Below are positions 23,120-34,489 of a DNA stretch of 64,000 nucleotides, in pieces. The notes beneath the pieces were generated by a model. It was not told the origin of the DNA. It saw nothing but the letters and a program-made list of their open reading frames with translations, and did no database searches. The stretch is taken from positions 20,593,001 through 20,657,000 of the forward strand of contig NC_046683.1 in NCBI RefSeq assembly GCF_009870125.1, in the 5' to 3' direction. This stretch comes from Drosophila pseudoobscura. Its lineage: Eukaryota; Arthropoda; Insecta; Diptera; Drosophilidae. A program made the translations under genes and the position numbers. Every line of letters begins with the position of its first letter. The first letter of the stretch is position 1.

Positions 23120-23425
23120 GAAGCCGCAAGAGGTATATAAGCGCAATTATGATAAAAAAAGGACGAGCTAAGCACGGCTACAGACTAGGAGTCATGGTAG
23201 CAGTTCGCTGCAGGACGCAAGTTGGCCTAGACCAGTAGACCTAGACGAGTATCTAGACCCATATGAAGTCACCAAGGTTAAGCGGAACGGTCGCTATGAC
23301 GTCAGAAAGGTGGCTCTAGTCGAAGGCCAAGCATCACCGCAACGAGCATATGCCATTTTGTCTCAGAGAACGATGATATATTATCATCTGGGACAAACGA
23401 TGATGAGCAGGAGGGCCGAATGTAA
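23120..23425 (+). pseudogene. 3' end of a gypsy pol (integrase tail)
   Basis: Encodes, with frame changes and stops, a tail of the type DPYEVTKVKRNGRYDVRKV and then NDDILSSGTNDDEQEGRM before TAA, a pattern common at the end of some Drosophila gypsy Pol proteins. A stretch starting tgtaaagg at 23421 may be the beginning of its 3' LTR, into which BEL-B inserted. Confidence 0.6.
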
Positions 23426-23434
23426 AGGAATGGG

Positions 23435-23746
23435 TGTAGCGCCATTTGGCTAATAATAATTGTTATTAGGATAGTATTTTATGAAGTCTAGTGTAAGTTA
23501 GGCTAGGGCAAAGAGGGAGCGCAATAAAAGCTCGCTCTCTCGCTCTTGGCGAATTCGCCTCGCTTTGCCACCGTAGGTAAGATAGGCGCAGAATAAATTG
23601 TTTGAATATATGTAGGAATAAAAGTCGAGAAAAATCTATGAAACCGAACGCACGCATTTCTTTTTTTCGTCGTATTAAAAATACAAAATTGCAGTCACCC
23701 AAGTTTTTTCGGTATCTTTTATTTAGAAAAACTATTCTAAATTTTA
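23435..23746 (+). repeat. 5' LTR of BEL-B
   Basis: 312 bp, begins tgtagcgcc. It is matched by the downstream LTR across the first 170 bp with few changes. AATAAA lies at 23522. A PBS-like tggcgcccccgtgtggac follows at 23748-23765; I could not assign its tRNA. Confidence 0.85.
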
Positions 23747-23765
23747 GTGGCGCCCCCGTGTGGAC

Positions 23766-24855
23766 TTGCAATTTAAACGTATTAATTCAAGTGGAAGGCA
23801 AAAGTGACAGTGACACAGTGGAGAAAAGATAAATAGCCAAAATCTAGTATACCTACATGTACATGCATGTGCATGTGCTGCAGCTAAATTGCCAAAGTGA
23901 CCGCGACGTGTGTGCAAATAACTAAACAAACCAAACTAAAAATCACCGCGTCGGTCGTGCAATACCCTGACTGCAGCTACATATACAAGAGGAGAGTACA
24001 GCACCTGGAATTTCCTATCTTCCCAAGAGGTATTTGTGCAAAAAATTGAAAGCTCGAGTGAAGACGAAAGATTACAAAACTCGCAATTATTGTCTTGTGC
24101 TGAAACAATTGCACCTCGCTTTCAATTCTTGGCACATACGTATGACATAGTAGAGCTAGATTGCATGCTGTAGTTAGAGTTGAGCATATACATACATATA
24201 TTAATACATATATACATACATATGTACATCTAACCCTCTTGGACGCAATAACTAAACATATAACTCATTTTAACTGCAATCGCTGTCGCCCCTTTCCCCT
24301 TTCTCGTTTTCGTTGTGTCAAATATATGTACATACATATATGTATAGTTGGGTCGTTGGCCAAGCACGCATACCAATACGCAGCTGCAGCGGCGAATTTT
24401 TTCGTCTCGCTTTCGCTCTTCACCGTTGCTTATCGTTGTTCTTTTGTTTGGCGCGCTTGATCCAAACCAAACACCAAGTGACGCGCTACCCTGTTTTCGT
24501 CGGGTATATTCGTTTGGTGTCAGTAGGATCCAACTATCAATTAAGACAAAGTCGTGCCTCGCAAATCAATTTAGCGTCGATCGTTGTCGGTACATACGTA
24601 TACACAAAATCCATTCTTCAGAACTACAGCGGTGAAATTTTTCGTTTTCGCTTGTCACCATTGCTGTTCATTGCTATTCTTGTGTGGTTTTCGTGTACGC
24701 GCCAGCTAAGCGACGCTCTACTCTAAATTTGTCGGGTATATTGGTTTTTCACCTCGTTTGGGTACAATTACCCATTATTTCATTGAGTGCCTCGGCATTA
24801 AATACGATTATTAAAAACGATCTTTCGCCTTCAGTTGCTTGTATTGAGAATCAAT
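23766..24855 (+). other. BEL-B leader, no gene
   Basis: About 1.1 kb between the primer site and the gag start, with scattered tacatacatatat-type AT repeats (24185-24240, 24320-24345). Small frames here share no domain with BEL proteins. It is probably an untranslated leader. Confidence 0.5.
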
Positions 24856-26299
24856 ATGACCTCAAAAGCCAACAATATCGCCCTTGAAGAGCTGAAGAAA
24901 AAGCGCAGATGCCGTGTCAAAGGCATTCGTTTATTAGCAGACCGTTTAGAAGCGGGGGATATTCCGCTGGTATTGACGGAGCTCGAGTGCAGACTCGAAA
25001 CGCTGATGCGTAGCATTGACACGGCACGCGAACTTCAAGAGAAGATTGAAGATATAGACATTGACGATGAATTTGGAGTCGAGTTGGAAGAACTCTCAAT
25101 TGTCACAAAGGCAAAATTAATGTATCTAATTTGCGCATTAAAGACAGCTGATGAGACAATACCGGCAGTACCAGCTTATGGTGGCCCAACTCGTGCTCGC
25201 CTTCCGAAGTTAGCTCTGCCGCAGTTCAGCGCCAACTTTTCGGACTTTAAAAACTTCATAGGTTTATTTGAGACTCTAGTTCACAATGACCAAAGCATTC
25301 CAATTATCGAAAAGTTCAACCATTTGCTTTCGTGTCCCTCCGGTGAAGCGTTGGGAACAGTTAGGGCTTTCCAAAGTAACCGAGACCAACTACGAGAAAG
25401 CAATGGCTAGCTTAAAACGGGTCTACGATAATGATTGTCTGATCTTTAAAAATCACATTGATGTCCTATTTAGTCTTCCCAAAATGACCCAGCAATCAGC
25501 ATCGTCCTTAAGGAACCTTATCGATACCGCCTCATCCATATATGGTTCGTTGTTGTCGATAGGCGATGATAAAAAGATCTCGAATGCGATGATTGTTCAT
25601 CTCGTCTTGAGCAGAGTCGATCCGGTGACCAAATAGAAATGGGAAGAACAGCTCGATTATGACAAACTGCCACTTTGGACGGACTGTGAAAAGTTGCTTA
25701 ATCGCAGACATCAGCATCTTTCGGCCGAAAATTCGGACAAACCAAAACAGGAGCAGAAAGCTGTGCCAAGCAAGCCGCATAATCGGAGCTCATTCGCGTG
25801 TTCCACCGCGAATACCAAAAACCAACAATGCAGCTACTGCAATGCGAAAGGCCATTTGTTGACAGATTGCAGTCCATTTGGTCGGCTAGCAGCAATGCAA
25901 CTGTTCGAATTCGCAAAAACTGCATCCCTGTGCATCAATTGTCTGCAGCCAGGCCACTCTGTAGTACGATGCAAAGTTAAGAAGTGTCGAGTGTGTGGCT
26001 GCTCACACCACACCTTATTGCATAGGTACACAGTGGTGAATAAAAGTCTGGCGTTACCATCACCCCCAGAGAATTCTTCTCCTCCTCCCAATCAGAATCA
26101 GACAGCTATGGATAGAGTTATTCTGGCTACGTCGATCGTAAACGTCCGAACAAATAATGGTGAACATGTTTTGGCCCGAGCTCTGCTTGACTCGGGGTCT
26201 CAAACCAATTTTATAACTGAGGACTTAGCACAACTCTTACAGATCCGTAGGGAGGAGTCGTGTATCAACTTGCTTGGTATTGGTGAATCCAATTCATAA
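24856..26299 (+). pseudogene. gag-pol: BEL-B Gag and protease, frameshifted
   Basis: Starts MTSKANNIALEELKKK at 24856. The N-terminal Gag frame runs to 25410; a frameshift near 25380 leads to the next part (MASLKRVYDNDCLIFK). A TAG at 25634 separates it from the zinc knuckles (CSYCNAKGHLLTDC, CINCLQPGHSVVRC, CRVCGCSHHTLLH), and the protease follows with an intact ALLDSGSQTNFIT motif at about 26180-26220. Domain order equals that of intact BEL-A. Confidence 0.88.
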
Positions 26300-26962
26300 G
26301 TCAAGAAAAAGATACACACGGTGGTGAAGTCGCGAATTACTGGTAGTGAGTTTTTGGTTGATTTCTGGATTTTAAGGTCCATTTCGGGGTATCACCCTGA
26401 TCAGACACTTAACGTGAGTGACTGGAAAATCCCGAAGAACTTACCACTTGCAGACCCATATTTCTTCAAGCCACAGAAGATAGATATGTTGATAGGTGCA
26501 GAAACATTTTTCGAACTTTTATCTGTTGGTCAGATTCGACAAGGTCCTGACTATCCAACTCTGCAGAAAACGCTTCTCGGCTGGATTGTGTCGGGCAGAT
26601 ACACTCCAAAGGTGACTGCCACCCAAGAAGCGAGGAATTGTTTGAGTTGTCGAGAAGAGTGAGTGACACACATCGACAACACATTACAAAAGTTTTGGTC
26701 ACTGGAAGAATTGCCGTCTTCTAAAAAGTCTTTATCTCCTGAACACAAGTTATGTGAAAAGCATTATAGAAGCACTACTCAGGTCGTGCCTTCAGGTCGG
26801 TTTGAAGTAAGACTGCCGTTCAAATCAGATCCCAGTATCTTAGGAAACTCCTTTGAAGTGGCTAAGCGGCGTTTTTTATCGCTTGAAAAAAGATTGTCTC
26901 GTGACCCCTAGTTACAGAAAATGTACTTGGAGTTCATGGATGAGTACCTCTCCTTGAGTCAG
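26300..26962 (+). pseudogene. BEL-B pol, protease end to linker
   Basis: Frames 26321-26662 and 26663-26911 continue the polyprotein (LNVSDWKIPKNLPLADPYFF, LLIGAE-like MLIGAETFFELL, LQKTLLGWIVSG). They are broken by TAA at 26297, TGA at 26660 and TAG at 26909. The frame reaches YLSLS directly before the solo LTR. Confidence 0.82.
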
Positions 26963-27768
26963 TGTGAGGAACCACGGTTCCCACAGGCCGAGTGCGACCA
27001 AAAGCACAGCCGGATAAAGGCGGTGGGACGGTCGGATAAAGGCTGACGGCTGGCCGGATAAGGCGAAGGTCACACGCGAGAGGCAAAGGAGACGGCGGGA
27101 TCGGGCCGGCAGTAATCTGACGCATGACCAAATAAGGGCATGGGATCACGCCACCGGCCAGGCCCCGTTACGAAGGCCGTGGAAACCAGGAGACGGCGAT
27201 GGAAAACTACCGACGCCGAGCCGGGGCCTGGCAAGGGGCTATAAAAGGAGGCTGCGGCGTTTAAGCGGGGCTCTTTTCCCGTGGATAAGTGATTGCGCGC
27301 GCACGTTGAAACCCGGTCGAAACGTAAGAGTGAAACCCGGTACGGTTCAAAGAAGTGCAGTGAAGTGTAGCAACAGGCAGACAGGCCCCGCCTGCCCCCA
27401 GAGTAAGTGTAAATTAAGTGGAGATCCCCGTACACCGGTGGAAGCTAAGAGGGGTGTGCGAGACGTGGAGTGCGGATTTGAGTGGCGGGCCAAAGCAATA
27501 GCGGAGGTCAAATTGCCCCAATCAGTAGCCTCAACGCTGCCACACCCGACGAGAGCCCACGCGTGGTGGAGATCCGTAGCTAAGAGAAATTGTAACACCT
27601 AGCCCTAAGTCCTAATAGAATTGCGAATAAAGCGAAATTCAAGTAAAGAAACGGAAGGTCTTATCATTTGTCGTTGGGGGCAACAATAAAAAATACGTTG
27701 CGGCGAATCTGCCGACCGCTGAGGGAGCCCAGCAAACTCAAGCGAGCCCAAAAAGCAGGTTCGTTACA
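26963..27768 (+). repeat. Solo LTR of the Lys-gypsy family inside BEL-B
   Basis: 806 bp, begins tgtgaggaac and ends ggttcgttaca. The TATA box tataaaa is at about 27240. Compared with the 863-bp LTR of copy D it lacks about 70 bp near its left end. The flanks are tcag (26959-26962) and tcac (27769-27772), a target duplication with one change. The BEL-B protein resumes right after it (HISTTD), confirming a clean insertion. Solo LTRs arise by recombination between the two LTRs of a full element. Confidence 0.92.
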
Positions 27769-28457
27769 TCACATTTCTACCACAGACAACACAATCCCCA
27801 AAACTCCACATTATTTCATTCCACATCAGTGTGTGTTGAGGCCCCAAAGCACGTCGACCAAGCTCATCCTCTCAGGTGGCCTTGAACGACATATTGATGG
27901 TCGGTCCTACGATATAGGATGAGCTGTATTCGACATTGCTCCGATTCAGACTACACAGGTACGCCTTGACAGCCGATGTCAAGAAGATGTATCGCCAAGT
28001 CTGGGTCGCTGATGCGGATAGACAATTTCAGCTCATAGTCTGGAGAAGAGACCCGTCTGAGTCCTTGAGAATATACCAGCTTAACACCGTAACATATGGG
28101 ACTGGACCAGCTGCAAAACTCTCATTCCCTAAAGCTGCTGAAGTTATTGACTCCGACTTCTATGTCGATGACATGTTGACTGGTGCTGGAGCGTAGAGGA
28201 GTTAAAGACAATTAAGTCTGATGTGGCTCAGGTTCTTCAAACCGCTGGGTTTGAATTGACTAAATGGTTTTCGAACTCACCTGAGGTCACCGCATCCGAG
28301 AGCACAGTTAAACCGAGCACAGTTAAACCGATAACGATCTGACTCAGAGTCAACTAAGGCGTTAGGAATATCGTGGCTGCCACACGAAGACGTCTTTAAG
28401 TTCCAAATTGACACGTCAGTTATGGGTCTCTGAGCGACAAAACGGAACATATTATCG
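27769..28457 (+). pseudogene. BEL-B reverse transcriptase, decayed
   Basis: Shows FIPHQCVLRPQSTSTKL, then a gap and frame change, then RYALTADVKKMYRQVWV (first catalytic Asp), LNTVTYGTG, and DFYVDDMLTG with the YVDD box near 28160. About 60 bp between TYGT and the YVDD region are missing, and a TAG follows at 28194. Confidence 0.85.
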
Positions 28458-29654
28458 GTGACATCAAAGCTGTTTGACCCCCTTGGCTTGTTAAGTCCTT
28501 TAGTAATTAAGGGAAAGATCCTACTGCAGGAGCTTTGGCTCAACAAGCTAGATTGGGATGAGTCAATTCCAATGAACTTGGAAACAGCATGGAACTTATT
28601 AAAAGAATCCTTGGGTCAGTTGGAGAAGATTACCATACCTCGATTTGTGCATACTGATCCCATGTCACCGATTCAAGTACATGCCTTTGCCGACGCATCC
28701 ATGAGAGCTTATGGAGCCTGCGTCTATATCCGTAGAAAGACTGCAGAAGGTTTCAAGGTCTCCTTGTTGACTGCAAAGTCGAAAGTAGCGCCACTCGAGA
28801 CGAAAACGCTCCCAAGGCTTGAGTTATGTGCCGCTCACCTTCTAGCAGACCTTTGTCACCGAATCAAATCACTGCTCAAGGTTCCAATTGATAAAATGAT
28901 ATTCTGTTCAGATTCAGAAGTTACTCTTCATTGGATCAGATCCCACCCTTTGTCGTTGTCAACATTCGTTGCGAACCGAGTAGCGGAGATTCAAAAGTGG
29001 TCAAGTGAAGCTACATGGCGGCATGTGCCAACAAAACAGAACCCAGCAGACATAGTTTCGAGAGGTTGTGGCGTAGAGGAAATCGTGCAGTCGATCTGGT
29101 TTGGTGGACCAGAGTTCTTAAAGTTTGAAGAAGAGAGCTGGCCCAGAAATCCACACTTCGAGCTTTCCGAAGAAGAGATACAGATGGAAGGTCGGAAGAA
29201 ATCGGTCGGACTGACCGTCGCGGCCAAGCCAAATTACTTAGTGGATGTAATCGAGGGATACTCGTCACACCTCAAACTGCTAAGAGTGTTCGTTTTCGTG
29301 TTAAGCTTCATCCGAAAATGCAAAGACAAAAGTCTCAACTTTGGAAAAATTCCGTCATCCGTAGAATACGACGAGGCGTTTCTAAAAATAGTCGAAATAA
29401 CACAGAAAAATGAGTCTCAAGAAGGTATTGAAAGGGTTCGTAAAGGCACCAAGCTAGGCCCCAGTCTTCAGCGTTTGAATCCCTTCATCCATGAAGAGGC
29501 TGGGACTTGGTGCTCTTTTTCGTTGTTGCGAGTTGGGGGGCGACTAGTTAACGCTCCTTTGTCATATAATGCCAAGTTTCCCTTTTTATTGACAAAACGC
29601 TCGCAGTCAGACGAATTTTCATGCCGGCCCACGAGCACTCGTGAGTATCCTTAG
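28458..29654 (+). CDS. BEL-B RNase H and start of integrase, open segment
   Basis: A 398-codon open piece of the old polyprotein. It begins within MTSKLFDPLGLLSPL, the usual BEL sequence after reverse transcriptase. RNase H signature is seen as VHAFADASMRAYGACVY, then LPRLELCAAHLLA and FCSDSEVTLHWIR, with ending WRHVPTKQNPADIVSRG. The N-terminal integrase zone starts after RVGGRLVNAPL and breaks near 29640. It is not an independent gene; openness is survival by chance in a dead element. Confidence 0.8.
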   Translation: MTSKLFDPLGLLSPLVIKGKILLQELWLNKLDWDESIPMNLETAWNLLKESLGQLEKITIPRFVHTDPMSPIQVHAFADASMRAYGACVYIRRKTAEGFKVSLLTAKSKVAPLETKTLPRLELCAAHLLADLCHRIKSLLKVPIDKMIFCSDSEVTLHWIRSHPLSLSTFVANRVAEIQKWSSEATWRHVPTKQNPADIVSRGCGVEEIVQSIWFGGPEFLKFEEESWPRNPHFELSEEEIQMEGRKKSVGLTVAAKPNYLVDVIEGYSSHLKLLRVFVFVLSFIRKCKDKSLNFGKIPSSVEYDEAFLKIVEITQKNESQEGIERVRKGTKLGPSLQRLNPFIHEEAGTWCSFSLLRVGGRLVNAPLSYNAKFPFLLTKRSQSDEFSCRPTSTREYP

Positions 29655-30709
29655 ACAACGCATTTGGATAGTGAATGCTCAGGCGGTCTGCAGGGCGACA
29701 GTTAGGTCGTGTATTCGTTGCTTTAAATGCAAGCCGCTACTCCAGACCCAAATGATGGGCAACTTACCCGCAGACCGGCTCCGTGCTCTCCGCCCATTTT
29801 CAGTATGTGGCGTTGATTTTTGTGGCCCAGTCTATACGACTCTGAAAATTCGTGGAAGGCCCCCTTATAAGTCCTACATAGCGTTATTTGTCTGTTTTGC
29901 GTCCAAGGCGGTTCATTTAGAAATTGTCTCCGATTTGACGACTAATTCCTTCTTGTTGGCATTCCAAAGGTTCGTCGGTCGTCGAGGATGTCCGCAACGC
30001 GTGAACTGCGACAAAGCGAAAAATTTCGTCGGAGCAAGTCGCCACTTCAGCTAACTGCGGAGGAAGATAGAGGCGGAAGCGGACGCGATACGCGAATTTG
30101 CGTCAAGAAGCGGGTGCGAGTTTGTCTTCATACCGCCTCGAGCACCGCACATGGGCGGACTTTGGGAGGCCGGTGTGAAGTCTGCCCAGGGGCCTACTCC
30201 TACGGGCAGTCGGAAGCGCCCTCCTCACCGCAGAGGAGCTGGAGACCGTGCTGGTCGGGATCGAGGCGATACTCAACTCGCGCCCGCTAGGACCCTTAAG
30301 CCCAGACCCAAGCGACGGAGACGCGCTGACTCCCGGGCACCTGCTGACAGGCGGGCCGCTCATCGCACCCCCAGCACCCAGGACCCCGGACCAGGAGGGT
30401 CTGAGCTGCTTAAAGCGATGGCGGCTTGTCTCGTCAGCCAGGCAAATGTTCTGGCAGCGATGGTCCCGGGAGTATGTGCTGGGATTGCAAATAAGATGCA
30501 AGTGGCACCAGGAGGAACGAAACATAAAGGAAGGCGACCTCGTAATCGTCGGCGAGGACAACCTGCCCCCTCAACAGTGGCTCCTCGGAAGGGTGGTCGG
30601 AACAACCGCCGAGCAGGACGGAAGGGTCAGAGTGGTCGACCTAAGGACGAGCAGCGGAGCCACGTTCAGGAGGCCAATCCACAAGTTGGCGCTTCTGCCA
30701 CTGGTTTGA
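29641..30709 (+). pseudogene. BEL-B integrase, frameshifted
   Basis: Frame 29641-30054 has the CIRCFKCKP zinc half and the core with GVDFCGPV (first Asp) and CDKAKNFVGA (second Asp, neighbours altered). Frame changes follow, with PPRAPHMGGLWEAGVKSAQG (catalytic Glu) near 30130-30190. The last frame, 30248-30709, carries ILNSRPLGPLSPDPSD, LTPGHLLTGGPL and FRRPIHKLALLPLV with a natural-looking stop. The 3' polypurine tract and LTR follow within 30 bp. Confidence 0.85.
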
Positions 30710-30736
30710 AGCCTTCCAGGCCTTCAACGGGGCCGG

Positions 30737-30981
30737 TGTAGCGCCATTTGGCTAATAATAATTGTTATTAGGATAGTATTTTATGAAGTCTAGTGTAAGT
30801 TAGGCTAGGGCAAAGCGGGAGCGCAATAAAAGCTCGCTCTCTCGCTCTTGGCGAATTCGCCCCGCTTTGCCACCGTAGGTAAGATAGGCGCAGAAGAAAT
30901 TGTTTGAATATCGAAAAGAAGTCGAGAAAAATCTATGAAAAATCTATGAATCTAGTTTAGAAAAACTATTCTAAAATTTCA
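30737..30981 (+). repeat. 3' LTR of BEL-B
   Basis: 245 bp, begins tgtagcgcc right after the purine-rich acggggccgg. Relative to the 5' LTR it lacks about 70 bp near the 3' end and has a short duplication (aaaatctatg). Confidence 0.85.
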
Positions 30982-31770
30982 GAGGGTATCAAGTAGTTAA
31001 TACTATCCAACCTAAATTAACATTAGCCGATATAACCAAACTTAACCGATATTTAAAAGGACTAACCGATAGGTGCTAGCTTAGTGTAAATTACTCTGTT
31101 TACATTCTACAAGCTACAAAGATCAATCGGTTATAATTTTGATGGGTTTAGCATTAACAAGTCTACCATTCAACGAATTCGCACAAAAACGTATTCGAAA
31201 GAAACGGGCGATAGCGATAAAAGAGGATTTCAACAATAATATACCAGAACTTGTCAGTCTGTAAAGCTTTTACCAGCTCTAGATGGTCGAAGCTGTGAGG
31301 AGGAACGTCTTCCAATTCTAATCGCATTTGAAAATACATTCCCTTTTTAAAGCTTACAGATACTTGGAAAAATCTGGACCATTCAAAAATACAATCCGGA
31401 TACAAATGTAGAAGCGCACTTTATCCGTTCGAAATATGAGGTTGGAGTTTTTTCAAGCGAAACTAAACTAGAATTATGCTAGAGGAGACTTTCGGGAGTT
31501 AATTGAACTCTCCATAATATTCCTAGGTGGATATATTAGACGGGAACAAAAATTAAGATCTCCTGGAAAATTGAAATCTTGCAATCTAAGCTCTCAGCTC
31601 AAGCTTAGTTTTAAAAGAAATTGCAGCTGTCTACGACTTGACATTGTTCATATCATCTACCTATGTGAAGCCATGGCTTGAAAGTTCCTCAGCTGTGAAC
31701 GCACCGTACCAGGACTTATGCTTTTTAAAATCATTGAAAGAAAAGCTATATCAACAGCAGCCTTGAAGAA
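30982..31770 (+). other. Degenerate stretch leading into Tc1-A
   Basis: AT-rich, repeated aaccgat words at 31015-31075 and no domain-bearing frame. The right end (from about 31620) may be decayed N-terminal transposase of the following Tc1-like relic. Confidence 0.35.
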
Positions 31771-32322
31771 ATGTTGTCATCATTTATGACATCTCTGATG
31801 AATCCAAATTTAACCGTTTTCCATCGGAAAAATTTTCCTCTACAAAAAATAGATGGTATCATGCGAAAAGAGGACTACTTAAACATTTTCCAAACCCATC
31901 TTCCCAATTTTCTGGAGAATTTTCAACAAGATGGGGATCCGAAGCACACTGCGAAAATTGTTAGAGAATGGCTGGGAAATCAAAATTTTAAACTGATGGA
32001 GTGGCCAGCTCAAAGTCCCGACCTCAATCCGATTGAAAACTTATGGTCAATCGTGAAACGACGGCTCGGTCAGTACAAATCAGCCCCATCCAACCTAGGC
32101 GATCTCTGGAGCCGCGTAGAAGTGGAATGGAATCGTATTCCAAGAGCTAATGTTGAGAATTTGGTAGAGAGTATGCCAAACCGTGTTAATAAAGTAATAG
32201 CTAATAAGGGTCTATGTGACCCTAGACTTGTGTTATTTTCGGTAGTTGTGTGTTCGCTCATTTTTGAATATGTAGCAACATGTCTAAGTACAGAGAAATA
32301 TATCGAATTTGGTCAGCCATGA
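31771..32322 (+). pseudogene. Tc1-like transposase C-terminal half (Tc1-A)
   Basis: Open frame with NFQQDGDPKHTAKIVREWL (second catalytic Asp) and PDLNPIENLWSIVKRRL (catalytic Glu), a DD34E arrangement as in Tc1 transposases. The DNA-binding domain and first Asp are not recognisable upstream. No terminal repeats found. It lies between BEL-B and the BEL-C fragment. Confidence 0.85.
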
Positions 32323-32429
32323 ATATGGAGTAGACTTCTAATTCCAGCAGGAGGAAAATCCACAGCAGATTCAGATAAAGATGCATAGGCAACATCGAAT
32401 GTTGATAAAACCACTAACCATACCGTATA

Positions 32430-32935
32430 TGGAGTGGGCAGCGCCAAGCTCACCGCGGACGAGCTGTGCACCCACCTGGCAGAGGTAGGCTCTTCTCAAC
32501 TCCCGGCCAATCGCGTCCCCAGACAACGATCCCATCGATGGAGAAGCGCTAACGCCAGGGCACCTGCTGATCGGGCAGCCGCTTCTTTCGCTGCCGCCCG
32601 ATCAAGACGACAGATGCAGCAGGGGAAGCTTCGCGTACTTGAAGCGGTGGCGAATGCTGTCAGCGCTCAAGCAGCAGTTTTGGCAGGGCTGGTCCAAGAA
32701 CTACCTGCGTGCAGAAGCGTCGCCAGTGGGCTACCAAAGGGCCAGACTTGGACATTGGCTGTCTGGTGCTCGTCCACGAGGACAACACACCGCCACAGAA
32801 GTGGACCACAGGACGAGTTGTGGCCGCAATCAAGGGAGAAGATGGGAGAGTGCGCGTCGCCGAGGTGCGAACACCCATGGGCGTAATTAAACGCCCCATA
32901 CACAAACTGGCAAAACTGCCAATAGACGGTTGAAG
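32430..32935 (+). pseudogene. BEL-C integrase C-terminal fragment
   Basis: Frames add up to the end of a BEL Pol different from BEL-A and BEL-B: ADELCTHLAEV, then DGEALTPGHLLIGQPLLSL, KQQFWQGWSKNYL, and VLVHEDNTPPQKWTTGRVV ending RPIHKLAKLPIDG and TGA at 32933. The purine-rich ttcaacggggccgg (about 32946-32959) is the same polypurine tract as in BEL-B. What follows does not start like the BEL-B LTR. Confidence 0.82.
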
Positions 32936-32959
32936 CACCGGAGGTCTTCAACGGGGCCG

Positions 32960-33629
32960 GAATATTGCAGCAGACGATCTTAATTACCCTATCTTAGCGT
33001 GTGCGATGTTGTGAGCAGAGCTTTTGCTCTCACACGCCGCACTCTTGTACTGCTCTCTGCGCATTGAAGATCGGCTCTGCGGTGGAGTCGGGGAGTTATT
33101 GCCATCTCTGGCTGCGACCAGTCCAATAAGTGCTTTGAAGTCGAGCACTTGTTTTATTTGTTCATAAATTACCTGATAATTTAAAGTAAAAAATCGCAAC
33201 TAGAGCCCGCTGGACCGGAGTCATGGTTGCCGCGCACTGTGCCAACTTCGTGCGCTCCGTTTCCAACTCGCTCTCGAGCGCTCGGGAGATGTTACGAGCC
33301 ACGATCCACACGATCAAGCCAGCATAGCATAGATCATGATGCAATTATACAAGGTGGTCTCGTCGGCAAAAGTCAGTCCCTTAACGTATGCTAGCATTAA
33401 GTGCGAGTTAAAGGCACATAGTATAGTGAGTGTGAGTGAGACGGCATATGTTGATGTTGATTAATGGTTGTTGATGTTGATGGTTATCGGAACGTTGGCA
33501 AGTTAAAAATGTTTGCGTATAACAGCACAAATGTGCATGTAACAGCTCAGACTGTGCTTGTAACATGCGCTTAACAGAACATCTGGGTGAGCCCAGCTGT
33601 TTCCCGCCCAATTTAATTCGGACTTCAAA
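32960..33629. other. Unassigned, possible BEL-C LTR remnant
   Basis: Directly follows the BEL-C polypurine tract, so an LTR is expected here, but there is no second copy in the window to compare. 33210-33330 contains a short coding-like frame (MVAAHCANFVRSVSNSLSS) that I cannot assign. 33420-33600 has repeated gttgatgttgat and gtaacagc words. Confidence 0.35.
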
Positions 33630-34139
33630 ATGTAAGTGCAGCAAATTAATTTTTTATTTCAAAATTACCGCTTTGTTCTTTATATCCAGGGGAAAGCATA
33701 AATCATCTCTTCAAGATGAAATCCTGGTGGGTTTTATGAAAGACAACGCGGACTTGGCAAAAGGATTTGTGAAGGGCGACCAAGTTGTTGTCGATGCCAA
33801 GTGGGCAGAGCTTTGCGGCGCTCTCAATGCTGTTGGGCCGCCAATCAAGGACGCATTGGGTTGGAAAAAGGTATGTGATGCACAACAAAAGGTAGCACAC
33901 TACTATATTCAATTCTACAATTTCAGGTTTGGGCGGATTGGAAAACAAACATCCGCAAGAAGATGGCGAAAAAAAAATCAGAAACTCGAGCTACAGGTGG
34001 AGGGCCCGCTCAGCAATCGCTTGGGGAATTGGAGGAGGAAGTGGCCAAGCTATGTGGCCTCTACGAAATGGTGGAAGAAGTAGGTGGGCCAGCGTATGGC
34101 CTCCCCTCGTACGACCAAGGAGGCCGACACTGGGGTTAA
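33630..34139 (+). CDS. Myb/SANT-like protein of a PIF/Harbinger-type element, two introns inferred
   Basis: Inferred exons 33630-33631, 33690-33870 and 33927-34139. Intron 1 (33632-33689, gtaagt ... cag) splits the start codon, AT in exon 1 and G in exon 2. Intron 2 (33871-33926, gtatgt ... cag) rejoins GWKK to VWADWKTNIRKKM. The 131-residue product resembles the zeste-like Myb/SANT domain found beside PIF/Harbinger transposases (DNADLAKGFVKGD, WAELCGALNAVGPP, ATGGGPAQQS). It is known in that superfamily to help the transposase bind DNA and enter the nucleus. A frameshift near the end likely cuts it short, because the adjoining frame 34084-34395 carries a plausible C-terminus. Confidence 0.7.
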
Positions 34140-34395
34140 GTGCGCGATGAAAGACCCCATTGAGGACGAACCCTCAGAGAAGGAGGAGCCCATGCCGAAG
34201 CGCCGTCGAACTAGACCAGCGCAGCCCATGGACCTCAACGATCTTTGCGCTGCTCAGCTGGATGAAATGTCGGCAATTTCCAAGAAAATGTCGGAACATT
34301 TCGAACGAATGGAATCGTTAGAGAAGGAGAAGCTCGAGGTCCAAAAAGCGCTTGTAGACAAATTTAGCCAAATTTTGGACAAATTTGCGAAATAA
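34084..34395 (+). pseudogene. Shifted C-terminal part of the Myb/SANT-like protein
   Basis: The overlapping frame encodes a bipartite-like basic signal (MPKRRRTRPAQP) and then a charged helical stretch (MSEHFERMESLEKEKLEVQK) ending at TAA 34395. It lies directly downstream of the Myb domain in another frame, so a one-base change probably separated the two. The helix is likely a coiled coil. Confidence 0.5.
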
Positions 34396-34489
34396 TTAGT
34401 TTCCTATTAGTTTTTTTGTGAAACTTAGCTTTATTAGTTATAAAGAATATCGAATGACATAAAGAAGAAAACATGAAAAATTTTGCATT

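Larger units (their letters stand above)
23435..30981 (+). mobile_element. BEL/Pao retrotransposon BEL-B, old and broken, with nested solo LTR
   Basis: Two LTRs (23435-23746 and 30737-30981) enclose a PBS-like site, a long leader, gag-pol remains and a polypurine tract ending acggggccgg. The LTRs differ by a deletion of about 70 bp and by substitutions, and the pol has several stops, so the copy is old. A Lys-gypsy solo LTR sits at 26963-27768. The flanks (atggg and gaggg) do not give a convincing target duplication. Confidence 0.88.

Noticed and set aside
28458..29654. Independent 398-codon gene
   Set aside because: It is RNase H and integrase start of BEL-B in the right order; only a surviving open piece.
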